Positions 22,101 through 34,040 of a stretch of 64,000 bases of DNA are shown piece by piece. The translations under genes were made by a program, and so were the position numbers. The stretch covers positions 4,334,518-4,398,517 of the forward strand of contig CAJINV010000004.1 in the NCBI GenBank assembly GCA_905178155.1. Direction: 5' to 3'. Source of the stretch: Amoebophrya sp. A120 (taxonomy: Eukaryota; Sar; Dinophyceae; Syndiniales; Amoebophryaceae). Position 1 is the first letter of the stretch. Each line of letters opens with the position of its first letter. The notes under the pieces are model-generated. The model saw only the letters and a list, made by a program, of their open reading frames with translations. It searched no databases and was not told where the DNA came from.

Positions 22101-22873
22101 CCTGTAACAGGTTCCAGAAATTACTCGATGACCACCGAGAAGCTTCGTTTGTGCAACCCGACGAGGGGCAGCCGCTTTGTTTCTCCGCGTGGTCTGCCGA
22201 CCCGAGCCTTATGGCCGTTTGCGCGAATGCTCGAGGTGAGCTCCACGTGCAGAAAATGGGCAAGGACGGAGAGAAACTTTCTCGTCGAAAATTGGACGAC
22301 CATCGTAAATACCTCAAGACCATTCGAGACACCTTCCACGGGAACACGAAGCTTGCTACGGCGCTTCGCGATGGCCAGGAAATCACCAACGACTTTTTGC
22401 TGAAATGGAAGGACTCCTCGCTCGTGCGGCAGCAAGAGCCAGATGAACAATCTGCGCAGGAAATAGCAGGCGCGGGCACTGACACCGTCCCTGTGCCACG
22501 CTCCATCTTGGGAGACGAGGATCATTGTTCCACCAGTGCGCAACCTGCGACGCTAGACACAATGGTAAGTAGTGCCCAGGGTCGTGGTGCCCCAGCTCCA
22601 GCAGACCACGAGAAGCAAGCACAGTACGTCAGCAACATGGAGTGGCACTACGAGAGTATTTGGTTGAAAAATTGTACGGTTGCCGGGGCATTGCACGAGG
22701 ACAACCCCGCAGAAGCGGAGTGTCTCGATATTGCCTTACTCCTCACCGACTTGCACAAATTAGTTCAAGCACTCGAGGTTGCGGATTCTGTTTTCCAATC
22801 ACTTAGGAGGACCCTGGAGAACTCGAAAGCGTGGAAGTATTTCGAAGAATTCCATGTCAGAAAAGCAAAATGA
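19103..22873 (+). CDS. Large protein with HicA/YcfA-like N-terminus, intronless paralogue
   Basis: A single exon of 1256 residues. Start chosen at 19103 because MRADRLFEIL aligns with the start of the upstream paralogue. Residues about 3-65 fit the HicA/YcfA pattern better than the paralogue does: helix LFEILQEHGYELQRI, then TGSHF with His24 at the catalytic position, then LPVAVHDH as the second strand with a PVxVH-like core, then helix ADAILRLIRM. The family in bacteria is a dsRBD-fold mRNA interferase; here the domain heads a long eukaryotic protein and more likely binds RNA. The following regions are Ala/Ser/Glu-rich linkers and several conserved blocks shared with the upstream gene. All four intron positions of that gene are uninterrupted here. 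Either the introns were gained in the first copy or this copy arose by reverse transcription of a spliced mRNA. Confidence 0.8.
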   Translation: MRADRLFEILQEHGYELQRITGSHFMLSKPGRGVLPVAVHDHQVREDAADAILRLIRMSDEEYRERCQFFKRAVKEGNIPGNGGRGDGNTAEIRGGKAKRRAAKLNAKKRATRTNITAKSRPGPSAPSGECAIAAATAYEEKKQQEAASRAARVESLQNRIDDILHSGPERIACGCHNEVSQELCKLFLDMEHFDNYTVTDARSSTKKFSTPRNRLLAADQEAAARANAVSVTVESGAVATSLPSSGFASSAEVVHQQEIEASQSPLDVGTPTNSSSGTTTASSPALEEDDDESSTSNVTNLIKLVTHVFPRVDAGARVTSSTNHAPRGVLDLCFLAVVTWLQELKEQAHIPQQKIGEVFSAITAANAPGGLIITNSSKEWAFKQFVTELQDKVDEAAKVVVHLHEFASLFRFFDQLQAHFWREREEVGNMRNYFREAVCNIFGGIIEGRWEAIRQVRTCAGYDDELTGSENVQAMQDALDDVFAQVSSDSPPTVEEGCNRLSSIRSDFDFLFLAIGRRQETAVLRDEMKFCEVLLEHVYPEEGKSLNGLRIRSALSRTIFSVLGCDFDRAKAVRNLKKMLPPSVWDFSETRLKQINRPGAVVRTGETAVTRHRNYFQKLLKVVAEYSELERSAREKHPTADPQFWKEMYSMTRRWTDPIHLPFLARKLLALSVAIWDLLEVYRTYGMPPEWGFRSASWSEHMQYQAAIECGQDDLLDGGEGLYSFLAHDFQNLMVIVPELFEIATARQRPFLKGDGAVGTNKRKLHPSKRTTEAPHKEALECCDVVLAAISAAHAVRLHPLVRRSPGFRDMLTTGMTARARADWILEFIKASIAKNSCFAFDKLNRVPFSSLQRNWILLWKFGMGRVADFDLREDARPTTKTAVTKYLKRYSHPYGLAVLRACTRAIVSSAAQVFRVQGIGSFLTPGCGFIEEHEQQAYDNDYERSREDGSAPSDPTSNSGLATNTIQELKEGEQEGSASVNKPEDNQSTRTYLELAGACNRFQKLLDDHREASFVQPDEGQPLCFSAWSADPSLMAVCANARGELHVQKMGKDGEKLSRRKLDDHRKYLKTIRDTFHGNTKLATALRDGQEITNDFLLKWKDSSLVRQQEPDEQSAQEIAGAGTDTVPVPRSILGDEDHCSTSAQPATLDTMVSSAQGRGAPAPADHEKQAQYVSNMEWHYESIWLKNCTVAGALHEDNPAEAECLDIALLLTDLHKLVQALEVADSVFQSLRRTLENSKAWKYFEEFHVRKAK

Positions 22874-23355
22874 AAGAAATCCGTGCAGCAGCTGTGTGCT
22901 GGCCTGAGCCCGTTTTGGACAGGTTTTTTCAGTAAAGTGATGCCGTAGCAGCTTCTCGTCCAGTGGTGCGCCCGAAAAAGAAAGTCTGCCAGAAACAGAA
23001 CTGCTCCGCTTTTGATGTTTGGCGGCAAACTAGTTAAATTCGGCCGCTGTTGTTCTCATTTTTGATTTGGGATGGTTTCACAATCGCGCGCTGATGAATT
23101 GCATAGCATTTGAAGCGGTGTGGTGTTGCTGACTTTGGTATTATCTCGACTCAGCCTCAGGCTGATGCGATTATATCATCCTCGGTCGTCCTCATACATG
23201 ATCAGAAATATCTATATCATTTGGTGGGTTCCCGTCAAGATCTCATAATCGCTCGGTTGATTTTCGTTTGGAATTGCTTTTGTTGGTCCACAACTGACAT
23301 TTCTATCGTGTGCCCCACCGTTCTTTCGTTCCCTTCCTTGCATCCTGAGTTGCCG
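22874..23355. other. Intergenic region
   Basis: 482 bp. It is open in the frame of the next gene but without an ATG before 23356. No element seen. Confidence 0.5.
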
Positions 23356-26300
23356 ATGGAAAACTCATGCTCCAGCTCCTCCGTCGTGAGTACAATCTTT
23401 CTCTTCGTGAAGCAGCTACAGAAGCTAGGTCCACTCAGCCCACAAGTGCAACGCGTCATGATGATAGCCTTTTGTGGTTCTTGTGCATCCGCGCAGTCCT
23501 CGTTTTCTCAGCGCTCGTTTATAATTCTCTCCCCAGTGGGTTTATGTTTTCATTTTCTATTGTATGTGTTTTTCGTGAACAACAACAAGTTCAACTCTTC
23601 TTCAGCATTTCATGATGAAAGAACGCAAGAAGATGCTTTTCGTCTTGGAAGGAGCCACTCCCAAGACAGAGTACCGGCCTCCGGCTTCTTCGTGTCCGCG
23701 GCCCCTGTGCAACACGCACAGCGTCACGACAGAGAAGCGCCTACGCCGGATGCTGCTGCATCTTCGACCTCGTCTCCGGGGACAACTTCTTCCGAAACTG
23801 AGAAAGACCAAGACGCGAATAAACACCAGCATACTACAAAGAAGAAAACGATCCCCGCCTCCACATCCTTCGGCGGGTTCCTGGGCCGCTTTCTCAACTG
23901 CGACCACGATCCGTTCTGGCAGAATTTTCGCCAAATCCTCCAGGCGTCCTATAACGCGCTCAGCTGTTACTATCTCAAACGTTACAATGGAGTATGGTAA
24001 TCTGTGATGCAAGAGTGTATAATGACCTAGCCTACTCCCACAGGATTGCGCATGACAAGTTCCGAAGGCCCAATCCGCACTAGATGAATCTGGCGAAATT
24101 TGTATTGCAAAAGGTGGAACGCTGTGCGAGTCTCTCATGCTCATCATGCAACACAAATTCCAGATTCTATTGCAACGTTTGAGATTGTAACACCTGAGCA
24201 GGTTATACGTCCCCCGCGGGCATTCTGGACCCGGAGGTGCTGGTATCAAATGTAAAAATGTCTGGGTCTGGAAGAATGCAACTTGTGATGCTGCATTTGG
24301 ATTCCAGAAAAATCTGTATTGCATGAGTACCAAAAGGAGCGCACTTTTTGCTACGCGGAGACGGCATCTGTCATGCGGAATAGGCATCAAGAAGCTCTCA
24401 AAAAATCTGTGATGCTAGGGCATGCATCACAGACATCAGGGCTCATGCAAAACGTGCATGACAAGTGTCAGCATCTTCCAGACCCAGACATTTTTACAGT
24501 TGATAGCTGGGCGCCAGCTACCACGTCTGGCGCCGGTGGAACAGCTGGATTGACGTCCTGGAAACCCGGGATCTGTTCCGCCAGGGCAGACTCCGCTTGT
24601 TCTTCACCGTGGATAATCTCGCGATGAAACCGATCACCGACTACCAGCAGCTCATCGACACGGTCACCTACGCGCACCACCAGGGCCTGTTCCAGGAGCA
24701 GTTCACGGACTTTTCCGAGCAAAATCTCCGCGTTTTCCCGACATCGAACATGTTTCCCGGGGGGGAGATGATAGACCAAGTTTTGGACCAACTGGACGCT
24801 GACCTCGCGAGCCAAAACTTTGAGAACGCGGAGCACCGGGAAGCTGCCATTCTCAAAGCCTACCAAACCGGCCTCTCCCTGGGCGAGGCCGGGGCCGACT
24901 ACTCGGCGAAGGCCAGTATGATCCGCCTGCAGGCGAGTCACCACCAAGACGCGGCGAAACTGGACGAGAACGAGTTGGAAGAGTGGATTACACAGGAGAC
25001 GAACAAGCATTCGGTGTTTGGCGACGTCAGCAGTTTCCAGCTGTTCCTCAAGTGCCCGCCGGGGTACATGTTGATGCACTTCATCGTGATGACGGTGCAG
25101 CGAATTCGCAGCCACCCGAGCTGGGACGAGATGGACCTGTTTTGGAGAAACCACATGCGTTATGCATTGCAAAAGTATCGCACTCGTCGGTCTAATTCCA
25201 TTCATGCATGACAGATTCACTTTTTTACCTAAATACGCATGACAAACTGCATCTTTGTTCTACACAAAATTTGGGATGCAATTTGTGCTAGTACGGTACT
25301 TTTGCAATGCATATGCGCATCATGAACTCCCTGATGGGGTGGCCGGCGTTCTCGTTGGATTTCCTCGACGCCGGCGACTGGGGCCTGCACGCGTTTGACA
25401 TGTTGATAAACGTCAAAAGGATACCGTGGTACGGGGAAGTAGGGGAACAAGGGGAGGACGATCATGATGCTGGCGGGAACGAAGTAGAGGACAGCAAAGG
25501 GGCGACCGCAGCGGCGACAACTCTTGCAGAAAGAGATCGGTATCAAAGAGAACACTTCCGGGATTATGAGGATTTTTTCGCGCAACAACCGATGTCCTAC
25601 GACGTGACACGGGGCAATGCCTTGCTCATGGAAACAAGAACGACTCCTGTTGATGCGGTCAACGCACCATCTGGGAAAGATCCTGAAAGTGGTTCTTCAG
25701 CTCCTGCAGGGGAGGTAGGTTCTACTTCAGGTGAGATGTTGTTGACTCCTGAACCGCAGGACGTGTTCTTCACCACAGCACCGATTGAAGATCGAATACG
25801 GCTTGAGGATGAGGGAAAAAGTGGCGAAGATCGAAATTCTCCCTCTCTCCAGCGTATCCTCGCTGGCGTCGAGGCCTGGAGGAGACAGCATGGAGTGAGT
25901 GGGCAAGGGCATTTGGGGATGGGCGGCAGCAACGGACGAGGACCACTAGCAGGGGCAGAGAAAGTAGACAAACAGGAAAACCAAGACGCGGCCTCGAACA
26001 TAGGCAGAAGTGAAGAACTTCTACAGGCCTCTAGCCGTCGATGCGAAAGCTCCTCTCAAGAAACGACCACATTGCTTCCTCCCTACAAACCCTCTTGGCT
26101 GGAAGTGCTGAGCAAGGAGTTGTTTGCGAAAATCCTGGCGCACTTCGTGACAACGGCGGATAATGATAATGAAGGTGATGATCTACATGGCGATGGAAAA
26201 ATAAACCTCCCACTTCTCCTCCGCCAAATTCGGGCATCCGCACCGCACGCAGCGGACGTTGTTGGATACTTTCACCAGTGGATGAAAATGTCGGCATCAG

Positions 26301-29020
26301 AAGTAGAGGGGCCGCAGCACGAGCTGCAACCTCCGACAGAGCAAACAAAAGCTACAAGCCTGGTGCCGCCCACAACAGTCAACCCTATAAACGCAATGCG
26401 CAACACAGGCAACGACGTGGTGCTGAGAAAGTTGTTCCGCACGGTCAGGGAAAATTTTCCCTTGCGGGTCCGGAATGGGGCGCAGGTTTTAGACTTCTAC
26501 ATCGCACATGCTTTCGGAAGTGGAGTGCTTGCGTCCAAGAAGTCTACGACCACACCAGGCAGGAGTATGTTTGGTAGGAGTCCACATTTTAACAGTCACT
26601 TCCCACATTACCTTCCCGAAGAGAGCATTGGGCAGACGTTGCTGCGACTCTCAGTAGACAGGGAAGTAGGGCGACGACGAGTGGGAATGACCTCGTCCTC
26701 TTCTTCGCCCAAGATCCGCATCTGCGTGTTTGGTGAGCACGGGCCGACAAATATGGACTACTTGTCTTCTCTTGTCGCGGCGCTGGACGTACCAAGAGGG
26801 TCAACGTCTACAGCTGCCTCTTCGTCCTTGAAAAAAGACCACAGCACAGCAGCCGGAAAAGAACATGAAGAAGACGACTCTGAAGATGCGATGAAAAGCA
26901 AGAAAATCGAGATTGAGCACTACTTTTCGCACCGTTGGAACCTGCGGAACACCACGCAGGGCGACAACATGCGCGTCCGTGTCTCTTGGTTGGAGTTTTT
27001 CGGCATGCCGCTCACAAAGTCCCAGGGCAACAAGCATTCCGAAGACAGCGGCCCGAAGCTCGAAAAATTTTTTGGCAGTGAAAAAAACACGGATTTTGGC
27101 CGAAAGGACGTGTTGTACGAGAGAACGGAGCAGTGGCGGCTATCAGAGGTGATTTCGGAGCTCGTCGCGTTTCTGGACCATGACGATTTTTTTCAAAGCG
27201 CGGACATCATGATCGGGTGCGAACCCTTCTGGCTCTGTCCGGTGCTCAATGCCGTGCGCAAGGTGATGGTGAGCACCAGAGCAAACGACCAAAGCACTAC
27301 TACCCTCCGTCATGATCTTCATCCCCCGCAACTGATCGCGAAGCTGAATATGTGTCCGATGTTTCTGTACCATGGGCACGTGAAGGACGACGATCACGTG
27401 TCCATCTTTTCTCTCTACAGGGACCTCCTGCAAGACGGCACGCCGCTGTCCTCCGCCTGTCGGATTAGCGCCGAGATGTGGGGTTTGCAGTTCCGCAAGG
27501 AAATCCCCTACGTGCCGTTTCTCGGGCTGCACACGCAGCCCGCGGTGTATCAGAGACAGGAGAAAGACATTCTGGTCTTCCGCACGTTCTTGCCGATGAT
27601 ACACACGTTTCTCAGGGTGTTGAACTTGTTCGAGGAACACTTCGATTCTACCCATGATGTAGAAGAACGAGCGGAACAAGATGCGCAAGAAAACCAAAAG
27701 AGCCTGCAAGAACTGCAAGAGGGTCGAACTGCAGCTGATTTTGAAAACGCCGAAAGGTCGTCGCTTCTCCCGAAATCTGAAGCCACGTACGCGGAATTTC
27801 TGATGTTGGAAAGCACGAGGAAACCGGGCGGCGGAAGTTCAGCAAACGAAGAAGAGATGGACGAGATGAGCACAGATCATGATGACAGTGACACTCACTG
27901 CCCAGAAGTACCGCAAGATGAGCTCCCAGGAAGGCGTCAGAAACAGCGTAACTCGCTTGGGCCAACCAGGATTGTTGACACGGATATCGCTCTACCACGA
28001 CCACGCCGCAAATTTGTCACCATGGACTCCGGGCGAAATCTCGCTTACCAGGAAATTGCCAATTTCGCCGCCGTGGTGTTGCTGCCGCACGTCCCGAATG
28101 CGCTGCGACTTAGTGACATGCAAGCCATGCACGTTCCCATCTTTGTCCCGGCAGACCCGTACATCCACAAGATTGTGTGGCCGTTCGCGGGCCCGTACTG
28201 CGGCCGAACCAGTCCCGAGGAAATTATCCGCAGAATTGCACAGGGTGGGGAGCGCTACCAGCTGCTTGTGAAGAACGAGGTATTAAGTGATAAGGGAAAT
28301 AAAAAGCCTACGGGGATGAAACAAGAAGGGCCAACACGACCCCTGTCGAAAGATGCAAGGGAAAGCACGGACGACACAGTACGAGGAGCGCCATCTTCGT
28401 CAAGAGCCTCTTCTTCTTCTTCCATCAGACCCGACAAGCTTTTCGACTCCGACAACTTCCTGCCGCACCACCCGTACTCGCCCTTTGATTTTCAGTCCAC
28501 TGCGGAGCTCCTCTTTGAGCGGTTTCACCACGACCGGAGGTATTGGCTGCAGTTCACTGAGTGGGCGGAGCGGGGAGACTTGCTGCTGAAATTTTCGTCG
28601 GTGAGGCATCTGTTTTTTTTAGGTTCCAGCGTTTCGGATAGGACGTTGGATAGGTACAGCTATAAGCTGCGGAGAGATATCAACCGCAAAAGTGTCTGTG
28701 TCTCGAAGGTTGCAACTTGTGATGCTGTCGTTGGAGGCTAAAAAAATCTGTATTGCATGACCAGCACGGGGAGTCCAGTTTTTGCTACGCGGGGAGGGTA
28801 TATCTCATGCGGAATATGCATCGCAAAGCCCTCTGAAATTCAAAATCTGTGATTCTAGGTCATGCATTACAGGCGTCATTGGTCATGCAAAATGTGCATG
28901 ACAATCCTAGCATCTACTATGCAGACCCAGACATATTTGCAATTCATAAGAGACCAGGAAAGGCGGAAAGCCGATGCTATGAACTGGTGGAACTACGCCT
29001 TGAGATTGGTACTTGAGTGA
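23356..29020 (+). CDS. Large type II membrane protein, possible Golgi glycosyltransferase
   Basis: 1566 residues from exons 23356-23949, 24213-24243 (31-nt microexon), 24511-25159, 25318-28677 and 28954-29020. The first in-frame ATG is 23356; 23458 would also keep the single membrane segment FIILSPVGLCFHFLLYVFFV (about residues 55-74), a signal-anchor arrangement typical of Golgi enzymes. The lumenal part holds QASPAGILDPEVL, a region with many Trp/Tyr/His, KIRICVFGEHGPTNMDYLSS (a Rossmann-like start), SADIMIGCEPFWLCPVLNAV, KLNMCPMFLYHGHV, YQEIANFAAVVLLPHVPNA and MQAMHVPIFVPAD. The last resembles the C-terminal nucleotide-sugar side of GT-B enzymes, but I cannot name a family. Acidic low-complexity inserts separate the blocks. 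All four introns are introners (I, A, B, A); the last leaves a final exon of 22 codons. Confidence 0.65.
23950..24207 (+). mobile_element. Introner family I
   Basis: 258 bp, TATAACGCGC...GGTTATA. Perfect duplication CGTCC (23945-23949, 24208-24212). Excision gives LQAS-PAGILDPEVL. Interior shares long stretches with the copy at 7650-7914, partly in reverse orientation. Confidence 0.92.
24244..24505 (+). mobile_element. Introner family A
   Basis: 262 bp, TATCAAATG...TTGATA. Perfect duplication GCTGG (24239-24243, 24506-24510). Excision gives PEVLGASYHVWRRWN. It sits 31 nt after a family I element. Confidence 0.94.
25161..25313 (+). mobile_element. Introner family B
   Basis: 153 bp, TATGC...GCATA with GCAAAAGTATCG ends. 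Duplication TGCGT/TGCGC (or ATGCG exact if shifted one base). Excision gives RNHMR-IMNSLMGW. Confidence 0.92.
28678..28948 (+). mobile_element. Introner family A
   Basis: 271 bp. Perfect duplication AGAGA (28673-28677, 28949-28953). Left end is diverged (GTGTCTGTGTCTCGAAGG). Excision gives KLRRDQERRKADAMNWW and reaches the stop at 29018-29020. Confidence 0.9.
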
Positions 29021-29950
29021 TGTTATGTAACGAAGAAAGTGCGCCTCTTTGATGTTCAAAGTACTTGCGACCTTATCATGGAGGCAAGCCGCCCTCCGAA
29101 AAGTAAGTACATTATTGTTCCACACCAAACTACAACGCAAAGAGGCCTAAGCCTTTCGACGCTTGTGATTACATACCGAACAGCAACAGATCCATCCGCT
29201 GACTGCTGTTACATGATCGATCTCGCCTTAGAGGGCCCGTGTGATTTGCAGTACCGTGGTTCTGCTGTAGTAAGTAGCAAACCTGTTCAAGTTCAACAAG
29301 TAGTTTTCCCTTTTCCTCTGAGCCAGTTAGTTCTACCAGCTGATCAATGAGTCAAGTACTATTATACACGTCTGAACGTTCATCCTTACGCGCGATCGCA
29401 CAAAGCGCGATCTTTCTGTTTTGACGCAGAAGTACGCTCGCGCTTCCCCAATAGATACAACATGCCGCAGAGTTGTGAATCCTAACCCTAAGCCTAAAAA
29501 CCTCAACGAATGACTTTTGTTCAGGCGAAATAACAACTCTCTTGGAATTTAGCTCTCATCTCTACGTGCTCTTTTTGCGGCAGCGAGTCGCGTTGTAAGA
29601 TAGCGTCAACTAATAGTTCCGCTAATCGCATTAGTTCCTTCTCTGTACGATTTTTAGAACAATAAACGTGTTTCTGGCAATGTGCATCAAATCAATGTTG
29701 ACAACGAGCCGCCGAGAAATTTTGAATAAAGTCAAATGCAATGAATTTTGCTGAGCAGTCTGCATTGTTTTGAAGGAGAAATAGATCTTACACCAAGATA
29801 GCACTTTTCCGAGGATTTCTTTTTTGTATATACTTTTCGCTGTAGCAGCTGTACCATTCTAAGTACATCTTCTAGTAGTGGCTTCCTACATTTTTTGTAT
29901 ATCTACTTATATCTGAAACTAACTTTTCTTCATTTTCAAATTATCCGACA
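29021..29950. other. Intergenic region
   Basis: 930 bp without a supported gene. Short frames only. The segment just before 29950 is T-rich. Confidence 0.5.
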
Positions 29951-32807
29951 ATGGGCGGAAAAGCGCGGACAACATCAAACACGCCCAGGATCGTCGTCTT
30001 GGCGGCCTCCGCGGTCGTAGCTAGCGTAACTAGCGGCCTCGTCCGCAGCTGCTACGCAGCGGGCACAGGAGGAGTAGGAGACCGCGACCCATGGCGGATC
30101 CGGGAGCCGCGCGCGCCCCCGCGGGAGGATTTGTTATCAATGCCAAAGAAGAAAGTGTTGAAAAGGGCACGGAAAGAGGCAAACATACGCGACCTCGGAG
30201 AGGACACCAGCACCAGCAGTGAGGACGAAGAAGAGGATCAGCCGCCAACCAAACAGCCGAGAGCGGAAATCATCGCCATTACAGGCACAGGCTTTGGCCA
30301 TGACCATGAAGATGATACGTCGACTCAACGTCAAGAGCGATCCCCGCTAGATGAGATGCTCGTCTCCGCGCACGAAGGCAGTGGCGGCACTGGGGGCTCA
30401 CCGGATTTTCGCCCGGAGGGAGGCGACCAAGTAGACCAAGGCACGCCCGAAGCGTTGATCAACCTGAACGGAGCACCTGTAGCCTCACTGTTCCCGGGAC
30501 GAACAAGTGCAGATCACACCTCCACCTCGAGTATGTCAGCACACACTGGCACGCCACTACCGGACGCTTTGCTTGCTGCAGTTCCTGACAACCTCAAAAA
30601 ATTTTTGGATCCGGCAGAGAGCGCAGCTCTAGCTCGAGCTACATCACATCGTGATGATGCACGTCCGGTAGAAGTACAACCTCCACCAGCGCCTTCGTCG
30701 GACTCACCTAGTAGAAGTCGCGAAAATCGAGGTGAACAAACTCAAAAACCGATGTCCGAAGCGTTCAACACAGCATCGCAACAGAGACCACAGTCGACCA
30801 TAGTACCGCTCTGCGGGCATTGCGCGGAAGATAGCAAAGCGCACGGGCAAGAACGACATGCAGGTCGTCCACCTGTGGACGATGCTGCACTAAATGTATC
30901 AAATTCGGTAGGACAAGAACCCTCTGACGCAGACAAGGCAAAAACTTGGTTTCTCCACTCCGTGGCTCCGACCCTGGAGAAGGTGAAATCGTTTCTGAAC
31001 CAGCAGCAGCTGCGCCTGTTGGGGTTGACAAGGGATGGGGAAATAAGCGCTTCTGGAAGAACACCAGTTGCTCCGTTTGATTGGGATGAAACGATGGATT
31101 TTCGTGTGACAGAGTTGCTGGGGGCTGATCCACATGAACATCAAACAGCGAACCCGGAAAATGCGCGTGGAGGTTCCACCGCAGTCGTGAGGAAACTTCT
31201 TCACACACGTCTTCTGGATTCTCTCCGTGCCCTCTTTTTTGCGGACAACAACCTGCCGGATGGCGCCCAGGTGAGCGACGTAAACCAGCAAGCCGAAATG
31301 TCTTCTATCGAAGCGCAGGTACAAATAGAAGTGTTTCGTATTTATTCACGGTGGGACTTTATCCAGTTTTTCTTGTCTTGTGCAGAGACCACTGAGAAAA
31401 AAAAAAGACCTTGACCTTCAAGTAGTACATGCGCATAAGTACTTAAAATTAAATCGAATATGATACCTTCTTCTCCAGTTTTCGCCATCCCGGACTAGCT
31501 GCAAAACTGGAGCCAACATACCGCCCGCGTCGCTTGTTCTCATTAACCGGCTTGAGGCCTTTGCGCAGAATTTTCTGGAGTATTTGTTTCGACAGGAGCA
31601 TGAGCAATTGTTGCAGGTGCAGGACCGTGAGTTCTTGGACAAGATGTTTCCAAGTTGGCGCACACAGCTGCACCAACAGCAAGCCCTCTTCACCGAGGCG
31701 GACTTTGAGAAGTCCAGCGCGGTCTCGGTGTATATCCGGAAATTTCTCGACTACAACAAGCAAGGCATCCAAATGCGCGCTGCACATAGAGTCGTTCCCC
31801 CCGGTGGATCTCCACTCCTTACGTCTTCAAACGGTGCTGGTGTAGTCGGGTCAACGTCAACTGACGAAATCGGAATACTATTCACCGGATACATGAGTGA
31901 GGATGCCCATTCTTCCCTACTGCGAGTGTCAGACTGGGAGAGGTGGCAAGTGCTGGCAAAGATCACGATCAGTGTGCCAGAAAGCGCTGATCATACCGGG
32001 ATCGCGACCGGCGCAAAGGTATGAGTCTTACGTTTGAAATTCAAAGGAGATATAAATTGTTTTGTTTCATTTTTGACAGGTACTGGTACTTCACGATTTC
32101 CTATAAATTACATGGCTTGACTTTGATTTTTCTTGATGGCTGCAATCACCTGTGTCAGTCTTAGCGTAATGTTTTAACGCTCTTTCGAATAAATACCGAC
32201 TCGAAGTACTCAAACTCCAAGGCATCAGCAGCGCACATCGTAATGATCACCTATTTGTTCACCACAGATTCGATTGGAGCTTCCCGGAATGCTCGCTTTC
32301 AGCCCTCCAAGCTCCGAGCCACTCGAAGTTAAGATGAACCACGCGCAGCACAAAAAGGAACTCTCTGGAAGATCTGAACGGGGGCCCTTAATCCTGGATC
32401 TGAACGGTCTCACCTTGCCGCCACCGAATATGATTTCTGCCAGACCCGACGACGGCACTTTTGAAGACCCATTGGATGCTGCTTTCGAAGATCCGATCGG
32501 ATTTTTCCGCAAGGACCAAGCGTTTCGTGCCTGGGTGCTTCAAGATGTCCCGCTATCCAAGCAGGCGGACCTTTTTGCCCACTACCAAAGCGCGCTACAA
32601 AGGGAAGCGGCGGTAAGAGGCCTGCGAGAGGAGAAGAAAGAGACGAAGCGACTGAACATGCAAAGAAGAAAAACTTCCCGTCCCAAGTCGCAGTTGATTA
32701 AGCGTCAGCAACATAGGGAAAGCGGAAACACAGCGATGAAAAGTCCTACACTACAAAGGATGACCAGGGTCAAAAAAAGAGCTGGAACACTGAAAGACAA
32801 AAAATAG
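29951..32807 (+). CDS. Uncharacterised signal-peptide protein with two GT-AG introns
   Basis: 815 residues from exons 29951-31318, 31479-32018 and 32268-32807. The N-terminus (RIVVLAASAVVASVTSGLV...YA) looks like a signal peptide. Residues about 45-330 are low-complexity and acidic/Ser-rich. Ordered stretches begin near TWFLHSVAPTLEKVKSFLNQ and continue through VVRKLLHTRLLDSLRALFFA, FAQNFLEYLFRQEHEQLLQV and EDPIGFFRKDQAFRAWVLQD, suggesting a helical domain; the tail is Lys/Arg-rich. Both introns are canonical and phase 0 (31319-31478 GTACAA...TCTCCAG; 32019-32267 GTATGA...CCACAG). No introner is present. I do not recognise the family. Confidence 0.65.
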
Positions 32808-34040
32808 ATAGTTCCCTGACTGTCGTGACAACTACGTAGTTGCTGGCCAGGTGTTTTGATTGACATCGGCTCCAGAAGAAGGACATTGACGCAGCTGCAG
32901 AGTGAATGACTAATTATGCTTGTTGTGCAAGAAGTCTAACAAAAAGGGCTGGCGCTCGTGTAGCAACATGAAAAATGAAATAGATACTGGTGCGGCGGAA
33001 CAGGCGGATATCGTGGTGTAGTATGCGAGTGGTTCTAGCTGCGGTTTGAAAGAAAGATTCGAAGTTTTGATTACTAGAACAAAGACATGTGCCACTTAGC
33101 TGGCCAGCATTGGCCTGGTTTTGGAGTGTGGCACGTCGCACGATGAAAAACAAAAATTATTATACTAGCTGCTGTTGCCGCATTAAATATAAGGTGATGG
33201 GATCCGTGGAAAAAAATGAAATTGGCGGTTAAGAGTTTAGTTTTTCGCGACAGCCACAAGCTAAACAAGTATGCAAGCGGTCGGATAAAGAGAAAGAAGC
33301 ACGGTATAAATAAGATGCTCGGCCAACTGCATGCTGAAGACCCTGCCTCACACTCATTCAAGACAAGACAGGCACTGGGTTCTAAGTAGGACCAGCAGGC
33401 ATGCCTACAGTATCTTCAGCAGCGAAATTCTGCTACTGAGTAGTGTTGAGCCCGCGCTGCTGCACGAAAAAGGAGTATAGTTGCGGATGAAGAGAATGAC
33501 TATGCTAATTCTATCTAGATCCTGACGGTTGATGTCAATGTTTGTTGTATGTGTACGATTGCAAGTGCATCTTCGAAGTGCTTATGAAAGATTGACAGTG
33601 AGATGAAAAATGAAGTTATAGAGATGGAACCAATCACGAAGTCGAAGAGCACAATAATTAAGGAACAAAAGCAGGAAAGCAAACCCAGTAGAAATGCGCT
33701 AGCAACCCTGGATCAAAAATCTTGATCTTCGCTGAAGATATTTGTTCTCTTTTGTGTTCGGATACCGTTCGAAGTTGAGAAACTTCAACGGATGTTGAGA
33801 ATATGAAAATCATCAAGTGCACAAGATAGTGGTTTCTTGTGCCCGTTTTCCTGGTCGTGCTTCTTTTGTGCCCGAGACTGTGTTGTTTTGGCCAGGTCGT
33901 GTCTTAAGTACTCGCACTTGTGCTCAAGCACAAACATACGAATTCGTAGCTGAGTAGTTGTACTTCTCAAGTGCTGCGAAGTTGTTGCGTTTTTCGTTCT
34001 TTTTTTATTTGAACCCGGCCTCTGAAACCCAAGTTCCAAG
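32808..34040. other. Intergenic region
   Basis: 1.2 kb, A/T-rich, with no supported gene and no introner ends. Confidence 0.5.
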
